From the NCBI RefSeq assembly GCF_002846395.1, contig NZ_PJMU01000002.1, forward strand, positions 248,001 through 312,000: a DNA stretch of 64,000 nucleotides, written 5' to 3'. Every line of letters starts with the position of its first letter. Within the stretch, counting starts at the first letter, position 1. Both the position numbers and the translations under genes were made by a program. The notes below the pieces were generated by a model that saw nothing but the letters and a program-made list of their open reading frames with translations, was not told the origin of the DNA and ran no database searches. The DNA comes from Pontibacter ramchanderi. GTDB taxonomy: Bacteria; Bacteroidota; Bacteroidia; Cytophagales; Hymenobacteraceae. This document shows positions 28,098 through 37,397 of the stretch, piece by piece.

Positions 28098-29786
28098 CTA
28101 ATGCGCCACGGCCTCGTCAGCACCTCTCGGGATACGGATATCCTCGATCAACTCCTGAATGTGGGCTGGTGGGGCTGGGGTGAAACGGGACACGATGAAT
28201 GATACAACGAAGTTAAGTACCATACCTACCGTACCGATGCCTTCCGGAGAGATCTCCATAAACCAGTTTTCTGGCAGGTTGGCAGCCGGATTGATGAACT
28301 TAAAGTAGGAGATGTAGCTGATCGTAAACACCAGACCTGTGATCATCCCCCAGATAGCACCCTGCTTGTTCATGCGCTTCGAGAAGATACCCATGATGAT
28401 AATAGGGAAGAATGAAGCAGCTGCCAGACCGAAGGCGAAAGCCACTACCTCGGCCACAAATCCTGGAGGGTTTATGCCGAAATAACCAGCCACCACTACT
28501 GCAAAGGTCGCTGCAATGCGGGCCGAAATCAGCTCCTGCTTCTCGGATATACCTGGCATCACCGATTTCTTGAGCAAGTCGTGGGCAATGGAGGTAGAGA
28601 TAACCAGCAAGAGACCAGCCGCTGTAGAAAGGGCCGCCGCCAGACCACCTGCCGCTACCAGGGCAATCACCCAGTTAGGCAGCTGTGCAATTTCCGGGTT
28701 CGCCAGCACCATAATGTCTTTGTCGATCTTGAGTTCGTTCACTGCTGGGTCTTTCACATACTGAATGCGACCGTCGCCATTCTTGTCATCCACGCCGATC
28801 AGACCAGTTTTCTCCCAGTTGTTCACCCATTGCGGCATGGCTGCTATTTCCTGGTTACTGGTGGTCTGTAGCATGTTGTACATACCGAAAGCACCCACCG
28901 CAGGAGCAGCTGTATACAGGATGGCAATGAACACCAAGGCATAACCTGCTGACTTACGGGCGTCTTTTACTTTTGGCACCGTGAAGAAGCGTACAATCAC
29001 GTGCGGCAAACCGGCTGTACCTACCATCAGAGCCGCCGTGATAAAGAACACGTCAATTGTTGCTTTGCTGCCATCGGTATAGGCCGTGAAACCAAGCTCC
29101 GGAAGCAAGCCATCAAGCTTATCTAACAGGTAGGTACCATCGGCCAATGTGCCACCTAAACCAAGCTGTGGAATCGGGTTGCCAGTCAGCATCAGCGATA
29201 TAAAGATGGCTGGCACCATGTAAGCGAAGATCAGCACGCAGTACTGGGCCACCTGGGTATAAGTGATGCCTTTCATACCGCCGAGCACAGCATAGAACAG
29301 CACGATGATCATACCGATGATCACACCTGTTTCAATCTGTACTTCCAGGAAGCGGGAGAACACGATACCCACACCACGCATCTGGCCGGCCACGTAGGTG
29401 AACGACACGAAGATGGCGCAGACTACGGCCACCAATCGGGCAGTTTTGGAGTAGTAGCGGTCGCCCACGAAATCAGGCACGGTGAACTTACCAAACTTGC
29501 GCAGGTATGGGGCGAGCAACAGGGCCAAAAGCACATAGCCGCCGGTCCAGCCCATCAGGTATACCGAGCCGTCGTAGCCCATAAACGAGATCAGGCCCGC
29601 CATGGAAATGAACGAGGCAGCCGACATCCAGTCAGCGGCCGTTGCCATGCCATTGGCCAGCGGCGACACGCCACCGCCCGCCACGTAGAATTCTTTCGTA
29701 GAGCCTGCCCGCGACCAGATCGCGATGCCGATGTAGAGGGCGAACGTGAGGCCCACGATGATGTATGTCCAGGTTAAGATATCCAT
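28098..29786 (-). CDS. Sodium:solute symporter, acetate/monocarboxylate type
   Basis: A 562-residue SLC5-family transporter with about thirteen membrane helices, for example VLLALLLAPYLRKFGKFTVPD, VVCAIFVSFTYVAGQMRGVG and LVAAGGLAAALSTAAGLLLV. It belongs to the group that travels with a DUF4212 small subunit (gene 26 bases upstream), usually annotated as cation acetate symporter or ActP-like. A loop of about 70 residues in the middle (NWEKTGLIGVDDKNGDGRIQ) looks like a short calcium-binding-type insertion. Context with acs, prpE and the SLC5-type kinase supports uptake of acetate, propionate or similar acids driven by sodium. Confidence 0.9.
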   Translation of the reverse strand: MDILTWTYIIVGLTFALYIGIAIWSRAGSTKEFYVAGGGVSPLANGMATAADWMSAASFISMAGLISFMGYDGSVYLMGWTGGYVLLALLLAPYLRKFGKFTVPDFVGDRYYSKTARLVAVVCAIFVSFTYVAGQMRGVGIVFSRFLEVQIETGVIIGMIIVLFYAVLGGMKGITYTQVAQYCVLIFAYMVPAIFISLMLTGNPIPQLGLGGTLADGTYLLDKLDGLLPELGFTAYTDGSKATIDVFFITAALMVGTAGLPHVIVRFFTVPKVKDARKSAGYALVFIAILYTAAPAVGAFGMYNMLQTTSNQEIAAMPQWVNNWEKTGLIGVDDKNGDGRIQYVKDPAVNELKIDKDIMVLANPEIAQLPNWVIALVAAGGLAAALSTAAGLLLVISTSIAHDLLKKSVMPGISEKQELISARIAATFAVVVAGYFGINPPGFVAEVVAFAFGLAAASFFPIIIMGIFSKRMNKQGAIWGMITGLVFTISYISYFKFINPAANLPENWFMEISPEGIGTVGMVLNFVVSFIVSRFTPAPPAHIQELIEDIRIPRGADEAVAH

Positions 29787-29812
29787 TGTCTTAAGTGTTT
29801 TGTGGTGAGTGA

Positions 29813-30076
29813 TTAATCTTCGTGCACGTCAAATTCGCGGTCGAGCTTGTTCATCAGCCACACATAGATGAAGATGATGATCACAAACACATAAATGGAG
29901 CCTTGCTGCGCAAACCAGAAGCCCAGTTTGAAGCCACCCAGCCGGAACTGGTTCAGTTCGTCGACCAGCAAAATGCCGAAGACATAGGACACGGCGAACC
30001 AAAGGCCCAATAGCGTCAGGAGGATGCGCACGTTGCGCTGCCAGTACTCCTGCATTCTGTTCTTGTTATTTTCCAT
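29813..30076 (-). CDS. DUF4212 small subunit of the sodium/substrate symporter
   Basis: An 87-residue protein with two membrane helices (ILLTLLGLWFAVSYVFGILL and GSIYVFVIIIFIYVWLMNKLD) separated by the diagnostic LNQFRLGGFKLGFWFAQQGS. This is the DUF4212 family, the predicted small subunit of acetate-type SLC5 symporters. The symporter gene follows 26 bases downstream and the porin precedes by 30 bases, so the three form one operon moving substrate across both membranes. Confidence 0.93.
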   Translation of the reverse strand: MENNKNRMQEYWQRNVRILLTLLGLWFAVSYVFGILLVDELNQFRLGGFKLGFWFAQQGSIYVFVIIIFIYVWLMNKLDREFDVHED

Positions 30077-30106
30077 GGGTATAGCGATTAGTTTTTTAAG
30101 GTTCTG

Positions 30107-31447
30107 TTATAAGTAAATCATGGCCTGCAGCGTGATTTCCGGGCGGTACTTCAGGTTATCCGGATTCGTGAAATCAGGTCGGTTACGGTAATTGAGCGTG
30201 AGTTTGGAGTGATGGCCCTCCAGCAAGAGGTTGGCTCCCAGGTCGAGCACTTTCACAGGCACTTTGCTACCGTTGCTGTTCTGCGCACCATCCAAACTTC
30301 CGTAGCTGTAGGCCGCGTATGGCTGGAACCGGGCCTTCTCGGTCAACAGGTCTTTTGGCAGTAGGTAGCCTACCTGCCCGTACAAAATATCGCCCGTACC
30401 AATGGTTGGGAAGGCATTGCCGCGGAGTGCGCCACCACCCTGCGCTGGATTCATGATCCCGATGTTGCGCACATTATCTTTACCGAAATCGTAATTGTAG
30501 TAGGCTCCGTAGGCAGTCAGGGCTGCGTTGGTTTCAGTGTCTAGGGGAAGGTCCAGGAAGGCATCTACTCCGAACAGATTGATGTTTTCTTTCACGGTCT
30601 GCGTGCCGGCCACAGTGTTCTCTTCACGCCACATGCCGTCTTTGTTGTGCAGGAAACCCGCCCCGATGTTGAACACTCTTTTAGTGCCAAGGTAGGTGCC
30701 TACCATGAATGGCAATAGGTTCGACTCCTGGTCCAGGAACTGCCAGTTGAAATAGCCTTGGTATACCTTGTTGTTGTTTAGCGGATTGTAATTGGCTGCC
30801 GGACCGATGGCCTGTGCGGTGTTGGTCAGAAAGGGATCGTTCACGGCCATGCGGTAGTCGAGTTTGCCGAGCTTGCCTTTGGCGTACACGCCGAGCATAC
30901 GGGCGAACTGGTCGGCGGCGTCGATGGTGGCCCAGTTAAAGATCGGCGCATCGATGGTCATGAAGTTGAGCGTACTGGCGTTCGACATGCGTGAAATGCC
31001 GTTCCAGTAGTGCAGTCCCGCCCCTATCGAGAGCGCCTTGTCAAACACCTTATACTCCGTCCAGGCATCGTGAATGAAGATCTGTGGTTTCTTGCCGTCC
31101 AATCCTGGGTTTACGCCACCGCTCACAGCGTTCTGGTTGTTGATACCAAAGTGCAGGAGCACCAAAAAGCGCGGTGAGATCTGGGAGTAAGTTAGGAAAC
31201 GGGAACGGCGAAGGCCGAAGTCCAGGGTGTTGTCCACGGGCTCGCCGTTGCGAATGGTACCGGAGTTATGCTCGTTGTAGCGCACCCATACCTGGTGCCA
31301 GGTAATGAAGCGGATGTACTTGGTGCCATCTTCGTTGATGGGCAGTTTGATGCCTGCGCCATACTCCGTAGAGCCTTGAGCGGACGCACTCCCTCCTGTG
31401 CAGCAAAGCAATAGCCCTGCCGCTACATATAGTAACAGTTTTTTCAT
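30107..31447 (-). CDS. Outer membrane porin-like beta-barrel protein
   Basis: A 446-residue protein with a signal peptide (LLLYVAAGLLLCCTGGSASAQ). The rest alternates polar and hydrophobic residues in strand-length segments with many aromatics, ending ITLQAMIYL as barrel proteins do. Blocks such as LDFGLRRSRFLTYSQISPRF and DYRMAVNDPF recall porins of the phosphate-selective OprO/OprP type, but I cannot name the subfamily with confidence. It precedes the symporter subunits by 30 bases and may provide their outer-membrane entry route for short-chain acids. Confidence 0.8.
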   Translation of the reverse strand: MKKLLLYVAAGLLLCCTGGSASAQGSTEYGAGIKLPINEDGTKYIRFITWHQVWVRYNEHNSGTIRNGEPVDNTLDFGLRRSRFLTYSQISPRFLVLLHFGINNQNAVSGGVNPGLDGKKPQIFIHDAWTEYKVFDKALSIGAGLHYWNGISRMSNASTLNFMTIDAPIFNWATIDAADQFARMLGVYAKGKLGKLDYRMAVNDPFLTNTAQAIGPAANYNPLNNNKVYQGYFNWQFLDQESNLLPFMVGTYLGTKRVFNIGAGFLHNKDGMWREENTVAGTQTVKENINLFGVDAFLDLPLDTETNAALTAYGAYYNYDFGKDNVRNIGIMNPAQGGGALRGNAFPTIGTGDILYGQVGYLLPKDLLTEKARFQPYAAYSYGSLDGAQNSNGSKVPVKVLDLGANLLLEGHHSKLTLNYRNRPDFTNPDNLKYRPEITLQAMIYL

Positions 31448-31569
31448 GATGAAATACTAAATGTTAAGGTGAAGAGAGGTCAGCTGTTTCCCCGAATTCT
31501 TTAATCTATTTTAAGGAAGATTTTCGAGAAAGGGTAAAGGGGTGTATATTTTTGGTAAGTTGGTATACA

Positions 31570-31989
31570 TCAATCCTTAAATCGCTTCCATTTGATCATC
31601 ATGTACTTGTCGCCGAGTTCGGTGATCATCATGCCGGCCCCTTTCAGGTTGGCTCCATTTTTCATGTGCTCTACCAGTTCGGCGTGGTTCAGGATTTTGT
31701 AGGTTGGATGGTACTCGGTCTGTTCAGGCGCTTTGATCTTGTATTTGCGTACCCAGTTCATGATGGAGACGTGGCTTACGCCCAAAATGCGCTCGATCTC
31801 ACGATAGCTGATGCCCTCGATGTAGAGTTGCAGCGCTTTGGTCACGTAATAACTGTCAATACCCTTCCCGAGCTTGTTTACCGTGAAGTAGTAACCGCAC
31901 GTTTTACAACGGTAGCGCTGTCTGTCGTTAATAATGCCACTTTTCACGACTTCCATGGCACTGCATTTCGGGCAGATGGGGTTCTTCAT
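31570..31989 (-). CDS. InsA-like zinc-ribbon/HTH protein, possible domesticated regulator
   Basis: A 139-residue protein. The N terminus has a four-cysteine zinc ribbon (CPKC at residues 6-9 and CKTC near 28-31) in the IS1 InsA pattern DRQRYRCKTCGYYF. It is followed by a helix-turn-helix YIEGISYREIERILGVSHVS and IMNWVRKY. No DDE transposase domain or second frame follows, and no IS1-type terminal repeats are evident nearby. It reads toward the porin-symporter operon, 122 bases upstream. I read it as a stand-alone DNA-binding protein derived from a transposon and perhaps regulating the acid-uptake genes; an IS remnant is the alternative. Confidence 0.82.
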   Translation of the reverse strand: MKNPICPKCSAMEVVKSGIINDRQRYRCKTCGYYFTVNKLGKGIDSYYVTKALQLYIEGISYREIERILGVSHVSIMNWVRKYKIKAPEQTEYHPTYKILNHAELVEHMKNGANLKGAGMMITELGDKYMMIKWKRFKD

Positions 31990-32133
31990 ATCTTACACAG
32001 GTATAGGGAGATTCGATCAGGTATAGTAATTTAGCATAACTATAACAAATTAGCAACAAACCTGAAAAAACTATTTACACTAAGTCTCAGCGGCTTATAA
32101 TGTGCAAACTTTAATAACCTGCATTAATTTGAT

Positions 32134-32171
32134 ATAGAAAAGCCCTGCTGCGTAAGCAAGGCTTTTCTATA
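32134..32171. terminator. Hairpin terminator downstream of the SDR gene
   Basis: Arms TATAGAAAAGCC and GGCTTTTCTATA pair perfectly over 12 bp around a 14-base interior that can itself partly pair. It lies 27 bases past the stop of the minus-strand SDR gene. The remaining gap up to 31990 holds two AGGTATA copies and an AT-rich stretch that should contain the promoter of the InsA-like gene. Confidence 0.7.
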
Positions 32172-32197
32172 CCAAAGTTGTGAACAACAGACCTAAG

Positions 32198-32926
32198 TTA
32201 CATATCGCGTACCGATACCAGTACCTCGCTAAAGTTATCCGTGTTGTTCAGGAACCAGACGATCTTGCGTCCCACTTCTTCCGGTGAAGCAAGCTCTCCC
32301 TGGGCTTTGTAATCTCTGAAGCGCTGCACGTTGCTGAATTTCTCCTCATCACACTCGCGTATATGCTCCTGCATGGCCGTGTCCACCACACCTGGCGACA
32401 GCGCGAAAACCCGAACGCCCGAACCCCGCACGTCCTGTTCCTGCTGTATCGTCTGCGAAAGCATATCAATAGCAGCCTTGGAAGCGCAATAGCTGGCCCA
32501 ACCATCCACTGGGTACTTACCGGCACCGGAGCTGATGTTCACGATCACTTTCGGCACCTGCAGCGGCTGGTATACCTGCAGAAAAGAGTTCATCAGCATG
32601 GCCGGTACGATCACGTTCACGTCGAACACAAACTCGAAGCGCTCGTTCGGCATACCCTCCCCCACATAGCCAATATCACCCAGCACCCCCGCGTTGTTGA
32701 TCAGCACCAGGCGCTCGGCATCTTTGTAAGGAACAAACACCTTGTGCAGGTTGTGCTCCACAGCAGGTATATCCGAAAAATCAAGGGGCTGGTGTCGGTA
32801 GTTCTTGTGCTGGATGGTGCTGTTGCGGCACACGCCGATCACAAAATTGTTAGCGTCCTGCAGCAGTTCCTCCGCAATGGCCTTGCCTATACCTTTGCTG
32901 GTTCCGGTGATGAAGTAGTAGTTCAT
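32198..32926 (-). CDS. Short-chain dehydrogenase/reductase
   Basis: A 242-residue NAD(P)-dependent oxidoreductase of the classical SDR fold. It has the nucleotide-binding TGTSKGIG (residues 8-15), NNAGVLG, the catalytic serine in VNISSGAGKYP and the YxxxK pair in WASYCASKAAID. The style resembles the sepiapterin/benzil reductase group (YueD-like), but the substrate cannot be decided. It stands alone with its own terminator. Confidence 0.9.
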   Translation of the reverse strand: MNYYFITGTSKGIGKAIAEELLQDANNFVIGVCRNSTIQHKNYRHQPLDFSDIPAVEHNLHKVFVPYKDAERLVLINNAGVLGDIGYVGEGMPNERFEFVFDVNVIVPAMLMNSFLQVYQPLQVPKVIVNISSGAGKYPVDGWASYCASKAAIDMLSQTIQQEQDVRGSGVRVFALSPGVVDTAMQEHIRECDEEKFSNVQRFRDYKAQGELASPEEVGRKIVWFLNNTDNFSEVLVSVRDM

Positions 32927-33239
32927 GGAAGTTTAGGAGTTTGAGAATTTAGGAGTTTAAGCGTGATCTTTGCTAACCTAAAGTACGAATGAGTTTTAAG
33001 ATTTGGTTATACCTATACCTGAACGCAGAGGTTTCCATGAACAAGAAAGCCGGTGCCTCTGCCTTCACAGATACACCGGCTTTTCCATTTCGCGAGTCAC
33101 AGACTCGCTTTTAAATAAGGCCACAGAAATGAATCCAGTGCCAGTTAATTCTGCTACCTGCCAAGAGTAAAGCTATACCTGAGTGAAAGCTCCAATAACT
33201 TTCTAACTCTTAAATTCCCCAACTCCTAAACTTCTAAAC
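32927..33239. other. Intergenic region with repeat words and tandem hairpins
   Basis: No gene is seen. It starts with the repeated phrase TTTAGGAGTTT (32934-32960) and ends with a related inverted phrase near 33225 (AACTCCTAAACTTCTAAACTT without spacing). It holds three TATACCT copies (33008, 33014, 33174). Two hairpins lie in the middle: one at 33046-33083 and a shorter GCGAGT/ACTCGC at 33092-33108 followed by four T. Confidence 0.6.
33046..33083. terminator. Probable terminator downstream of hslU
   Basis: AAAGCCGGTG and a matching CACCGGCTTT form a roughly 10 bp stem around an 18-base loop. On the minus strand it is followed by a T-rich run, so it could end the lon-hslU transcript, about 155 bases past the hslU stop. 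Confidence 0.6.
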
Positions 33240-34631
33240 TTACAGAATGTACTGACTCAGATCCCGGTTCTTCACCATGTCCGACAGTCTTTCGAGCACC
33301 ATTTCGCGGGTAATGACGATGCGGGCGTTGGCACCGATCTTATCCGGCACGTCGAATAGGATGTCGTTAAGCAAGCGGCTCATGATAGTCTGCAGACGAC
33401 GGGCACCGATGTTCTCGACTTCGGCATTTACCTCATAAGCCAGGCTGGCGATCTCGTCAAGGGCTTCGTCGGCAAAACTCAACTCTACGTTTTCAGCTCT
33501 CAGCAAGGCTTCGTACTGCTTGGTCAGGGCGTTTTTTGGGAACTTCAGGATTTGGTAAAAATCTTCCTTAGTCAGGCTCTGCAGCTCTACACGAATTGGG
33601 AAGCGGCCCTGCAACTCCGGTATAAGGTCCGATGGTTTGGCTACGTGGAAGGCTCCCGCAGCGATGAACAGGATGTGATCGGTGTTGATCACGCCGTATT
33701 TCGTGTTCACGGTTGAGCCTTCTACGATCGGTAGCAAGTCGCGCTGCACGCCTTCGCGGCTCACGTCGGGGCCGCTGCCTTTGCTGCTCGAGCTGGCTAC
33801 TTTGTCGATCTCGTCAATAAAAATCACACCCGAGTTCTCTGCCTTAAAAATCGCCTCTTCCTTCACCTCGTCCATGTCGATCAGCTTGGCAGCTTCTTCG
33901 TCCAGCAAGATCTTGCGGGCTTCGGCTATGGTTACTTTGCGCTTCTTGGTCTTTTTGGGCATCATGCCGCTGATCATCTCCTGGATGTTCATCATGGAAG
34001 CCTCGTCCATACCTGGTCCCATAGCCCCTATACCTGGCATAGCACTCTGCTGTACCCGAATCTCAATCTTTCGGTCTTCCAGCTCGCCGTTGCGAATCTT
34101 GTCTCTGAATTTCTCGCGCGTGCGCTCGTTCAGTTCGTAGTCGTTGTCGGGCATTACGCCTGGTTCTGTGGTGCTATAGCCCGGTGTGCTGCGGCCACCC
34201 TGTATCGGCGGAATCAGTGCATCAAGGATGATGTCTTCTACGGCCTCAGCGGCTTTCTGATTCACCTCTTCTTTTTTCTTCGTTTTCACCATGTTCACAG
34301 CCTGCTCCACCAGGTCGCGCACCATGCTCTCCACGTCGCGGCCCACGTAGCCCACCTCCGTAAATTTAGAAGCCTCCACCTTCGTGAAAGGCGCATCGGC
34401 GATCTTGGCCAGGCGGCGGGCGATTTCGGTTTTACCCACGCCGGTTGCCCCGATCATCAAAATGTTGTTGGGCACGATCTCGCGACGGATGCTCTCGTCG
34501 GCGTTCATGCGGCGCCAGCGGTTGCGCAGCGCGATGGCCACGTTGCGTTTGGCGTCTTTCTGCCCGATGATATATTTATCCAGCTCCTCTACAATCTGGG
34601 CCGGCGTTAAATGCTCTATTGATTCTAACAT
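33240..34631 (-). CDS. hslU: HslUV protease ATPase subunit HslU
   Basis: A 463-residue AAA+ unfoldase that feeds proteins to the HslV peptidase. It has the HslU opening LTPAQIVEELDKYIIGQKDA, Walker A GATGVGKTEIARRLAK, the pore loop FTEVGYVGRDVE, an I-domain of about residues 110-230, Walker B SGVIFIDEIDKVA, the sensor region GRFPIRVEL and the C-terminal YIL tail that docks into HslV. hslV is not in this window. lon lies 53 bases upstream, so two ATP-dependent protein-quality genes are side by side. Confidence 0.96.
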   Translation of the reverse strand: MLESIEHLTPAQIVEELDKYIIGQKDAKRNVAIALRNRWRRMNADESIRREIVPNNILMIGATGVGKTEIARRLAKIADAPFTKVEASKFTEVGYVGRDVESMVRDLVEQAVNMVKTKKKEEVNQKAAEAVEDIILDALIPPIQGGRSTPGYSTTEPGVMPDNDYELNERTREKFRDKIRNGELEDRKIEIRVQQSAMPGIGAMGPGMDEASMMNIQEMISGMMPKKTKKRKVTIAEARKILLDEEAAKLIDMDEVKEEAIFKAENSGVIFIDEIDKVASSSSKGSGPDVSREGVQRDLLPIVEGSTVNTKYGVINTDHILFIAAGAFHVAKPSDLIPELQGRFPIRVELQSLTKEDFYQILKFPKNALTKQYEALLRAENVELSFADEALDEIASLAYEVNAEVENIGARRLQTIMSRLLNDILFDVPDKIGANARIVITREMVLERLSDMVKNRDLSQYIL

Positions 34632-34684
34632 CTTCTCTGCTTAAAATTTTAAAAAGTCTGCTGACCAAAGTTTACCAGCAACCG

Positions 34685-37171
34685 TTACTCCTCACTTTTC
34701 CCATTCTCAGTCACCACCAACTTAAGCGGGTGCTTCACCTTTTGCTTGAGCAGCGCGATCTGCACTACCTCGTCCACTCTGTCTACGTAGTGAATCTGTA
34801 GACCTTTGATGTACTGCTCCGGTATTTCAGTGATGTCTTTACGGTTTTTCTGGCAAAGAATCACATCGGTTATACCTGCCCGCTTGGCCGCCAGAATTTT
34901 CTCCTTTATACCTCCTACCGGCAACACTTTACCACGCAGCGTGATCTCACCGGTCATGGCCAGGCGCGACTTTACTTTGCGCTGCGTAAACACCGAGGCG
35001 ATGGATGTAAAGATGGCTATACCTGCCGATGGTCCGTCTTTCGGCACGGCACCCTCCGGGAAGTGGATGTGCAGGTCGTACTGGTCGAACAGGCGGTAGT
35101 CGATGTCGAGCAGTTCGGCATGGGCTTTCAGGTATGAGATGGCCGTCATGGCAGACTCCTTCATTACATCACCTAACTGACCTGATAGCGTGAGCTTTCC
35201 TTTGCCTTTGCTCAGGATAGACTCGATAAACAGGATATCGCCGCCCACTGAGGTCCAGGCCAGGCCTGTCACCACACCGGCTGTGTCGATGTCCTGGTAA
35301 ATCTCTTTGTCGAAGGTCTCCGGACCGAGGATCTTCACCACGTCCTCCGGTTTGATGGACGGGGTATACTTCTCCTCCATCGCCTTTTGCTTGGCCGTGT
35401 TGCGCACTACCTGCCCGATCTTGCGCTCCAGGCTTCGCACACCCGACTCACGGGTATAGTCATCAATGATCTTCTGAATCGTAGCTCGCGACATTTTCAC
35501 GTCTACCTCCTCCAGGCCATGCTCACTTACCTGCTTCGGCACGAGGTGGCGCTTCGCAATTTCGGTCTTCTCCTCCAGGGTATAGCCCGTCAGCTCGATG
35601 ATCTCCATACGGTCGCGCAGCGCAGGTTGAATAGTGTCAAGCGAGTTGGCCGTGGCGATGAAAAGCACCTTGGAAAGGTCGTACTCCACATCCAGGTAGT
35701 TATCCATGAAAGTATGGTTCTGCTCCGGGTCCAACACCTCCAGCAAAGCCGAAGACGGGTCGCCGCGGAAATCAGAGGCCAGTTTATCGATCTCGTCAAG
35801 GATGATGACCGGGTTAGAGGAGCCCACTTTTTTGATCTGGCTGATGATCTTGCCCGGCATGGCGCCCACGTAGGTACGGCGGTGGCCGCGGATCTCCGCT
35901 TCGTCGCGCACGCCCCCCAGTGACATTCTGACATATTTGCGACCCAAAGCCGTAGCAATCGAACGGCCTAGTGAGGTCTTACCCACACCCGGAGGTCCAT
36001 AAAGGCACAGGATCGGCGCCTTCATGTCGTTTTTCAATTTGAGCACGGCCAGGTATTCAATGATGCGCTCCTTCACCTTCTCCAGCCCATAGTGGTCAGC
36101 GTCGAGTATCTTCTTGGTGCGCTTCAGGTTGAAGTTATCCTTGGTGGTTTCGTTCCAGGGCAGATCGAGCAAGAACTCCAGGTAATTAACCGCTACCGGG
36201 TACTCGGCTGCCTGCGGGTTCAGTCGGGCCAGTCGCTCGATCTCTTTGTTGAAATGCTTGGCTACCTGCTCCGGCCATTTCTTTTTGAGGGCACGCTCGC
36301 GGAAGCGCTCAATTTCCTGATCAGGCCCCTCTTGCCCCAGCTCGTCCTGCAGCACTTTGATCTGCTGGCGCAGAAAATAGTCGCGCTGCTGCTGGTCGAT
36401 GTCGGTGTGTACCTTGGTGTGGATTTCCTGCTTCAGTTCCAGCAACTGAATCTCGCGGAGCATGATCTCGAGTAGTTGCGTGCCGCGCTCTACGCCGTCG
36501 TTCACTTCGAGCAGTTTCTGCTTCTGGGCCACATCCACGTTCAGGTTGCTCGACAGGAAGTGCGTCAGGAAACTTGGGCTGTCAATATTATCGAGGGCCA
36601 CCTGGGCCTCCTGTGGTATCTCGGGGTTAAGCTTCAGCATTTTGGCAGCCGCGTCTTTCAGCGAGTGCACCAGTGCTTTTACTTCTTTGCTCTTTTTGTT
36701 CGGGAAGGTGTCTTTGCAATAGCTCACCTTGGCCGACAGGTAAGGGTCTTCCTGGGTTACTTCGTCTATTTGGAAACGGCTCTGTCCCTGTATGATGATG
36801 GTGGTGTTGCCATCCGGCAGTACCAGCATTTTCAGGATCTTGGCCATGGTGCCGATGCTGTACAGATCCTCGGCAGACGGATCGTCGCTGTTGGTGTTGC
36901 GCTGCGCCACCACCCCGATGATCTTGTCGCCTTTGTGGGCCTTGCGCACCAGCCGCACCGATTTTTTACGGCTTACGGTAATAGGCAATACCACACCCGG
37001 AAACAACACTGTGTTGCGCACCGCCAGCAGAGGCAGTTCGTCCGGCATGTCCTCCGGCAGCATTTCTTCGTCAGGGTCTGTGGTGATTACCGGAATCAGA
37101 TCGTCGCTATCATCTACCGACATGTTTCCGATTAAAAGTTGGTTAAGGAAGTTCTTCAGTGTATAGTTCAT
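34685..37171 (-). CDS. lon: ATP-dependent protease Lon
   Basis: An 828-residue serine protease if it starts at MNYTLKNFLNQLL (ATG 37171); starts at 37123 (MSVDDSDDLIP) or further upstream are possible. The LON substrate domain begins at LPLLAVRNTVLFPGVVLP. The AAA+ module has Walker A GPPGVGKTSLGRSIA and Walker B PVIILDEIDKLASD. The protease domain has the catalytic serine in PKDGPSAGIAI and the lysine in GGIKEKILAAKRAG. Lon degrades damaged and regulatory proteins in the cytoplasm. hslU follows 53 bases downstream. Confidence 0.95.
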   Translation of the reverse strand: MNYTLKNFLNQLLIGNMSVDDSDDLIPVITTDPDEEMLPEDMPDELPLLAVRNTVLFPGVVLPITVSRKKSVRLVRKAHKGDKIIGVVAQRNTNSDDPSAEDLYSIGTMAKILKMLVLPDGNTTIIIQGQSRFQIDEVTQEDPYLSAKVSYCKDTFPNKKSKEVKALVHSLKDAAAKMLKLNPEIPQEAQVALDNIDSPSFLTHFLSSNLNVDVAQKQKLLEVNDGVERGTQLLEIMLREIQLLELKQEIHTKVHTDIDQQQRDYFLRQQIKVLQDELGQEGPDQEIERFRERALKKKWPEQVAKHFNKEIERLARLNPQAAEYPVAVNYLEFLLDLPWNETTKDNFNLKRTKKILDADHYGLEKVKERIIEYLAVLKLKNDMKAPILCLYGPPGVGKTSLGRSIATALGRKYVRMSLGGVRDEAEIRGHRRTYVGAMPGKIISQIKKVGSSNPVIILDEIDKLASDFRGDPSSALLEVLDPEQNHTFMDNYLDVEYDLSKVLFIATANSLDTIQPALRDRMEIIELTGYTLEEKTEIAKRHLVPKQVSEHGLEEVDVKMSRATIQKIIDDYTRESGVRSLERKIGQVVRNTAKQKAMEEKYTPSIKPEDVVKILGPETFDKEIYQDIDTAGVVTGLAWTSVGGDILFIESILSKGKGKLTLSGQLGDVMKESAMTAISYLKAHAELLDIDYRLFDQYDLHIHFPEGAVPKDGPSAGIAIFTSIASVFTQRKVKSRLAMTGEITLRGKVLPVGGIKEKILAAKRAGITDVILCQKNRKDITEIPEQYIKGLQIHYVDRVDEVVQIALLKQKVKHPLKLVVTENGKSEE

Positions 37172-37364
37172 AGGTTGTATCAGTGCCATATTGACATAAA
37201 GATAACGGAAATTCCGCTTTATGCCTGTGGCGTGTAGTAGTGTCAAGAGCTGTGCCAAGTGCAGCCGTGTGTTTAAATTGTCGCATTAATAGCCGTGTTG
37301 GCACTTCCCTCCAAAATATAAGGGAATATTAATAAATCGTTTCAGAACATAGGCTAAAAAATAA

Positions 37365-37372
37365 TATCTTTG
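37365..37372 (+). promoter_or_regulatory. Candidate -7 element of the OmpA-family gene
   Basis: TATCTTTG is an exact TAnnTTTG match 25 bases before the ATG at 37398. Upstream at a 21-base spacing is TTC instead of TTG. Transcription would begin near 37379, giving a very short leader. Confidence 0.45.
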
Positions 37373-37397
37373 GTTTCAGGTATCATGCCCTGTGCCG

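Noticed and set aside
31570-32171. Complete IS1-type insertion sequence
   Set aside because: No transposase catalytic domain, frameshift window or terminal inverted repeats were found around the InsA-like gene.
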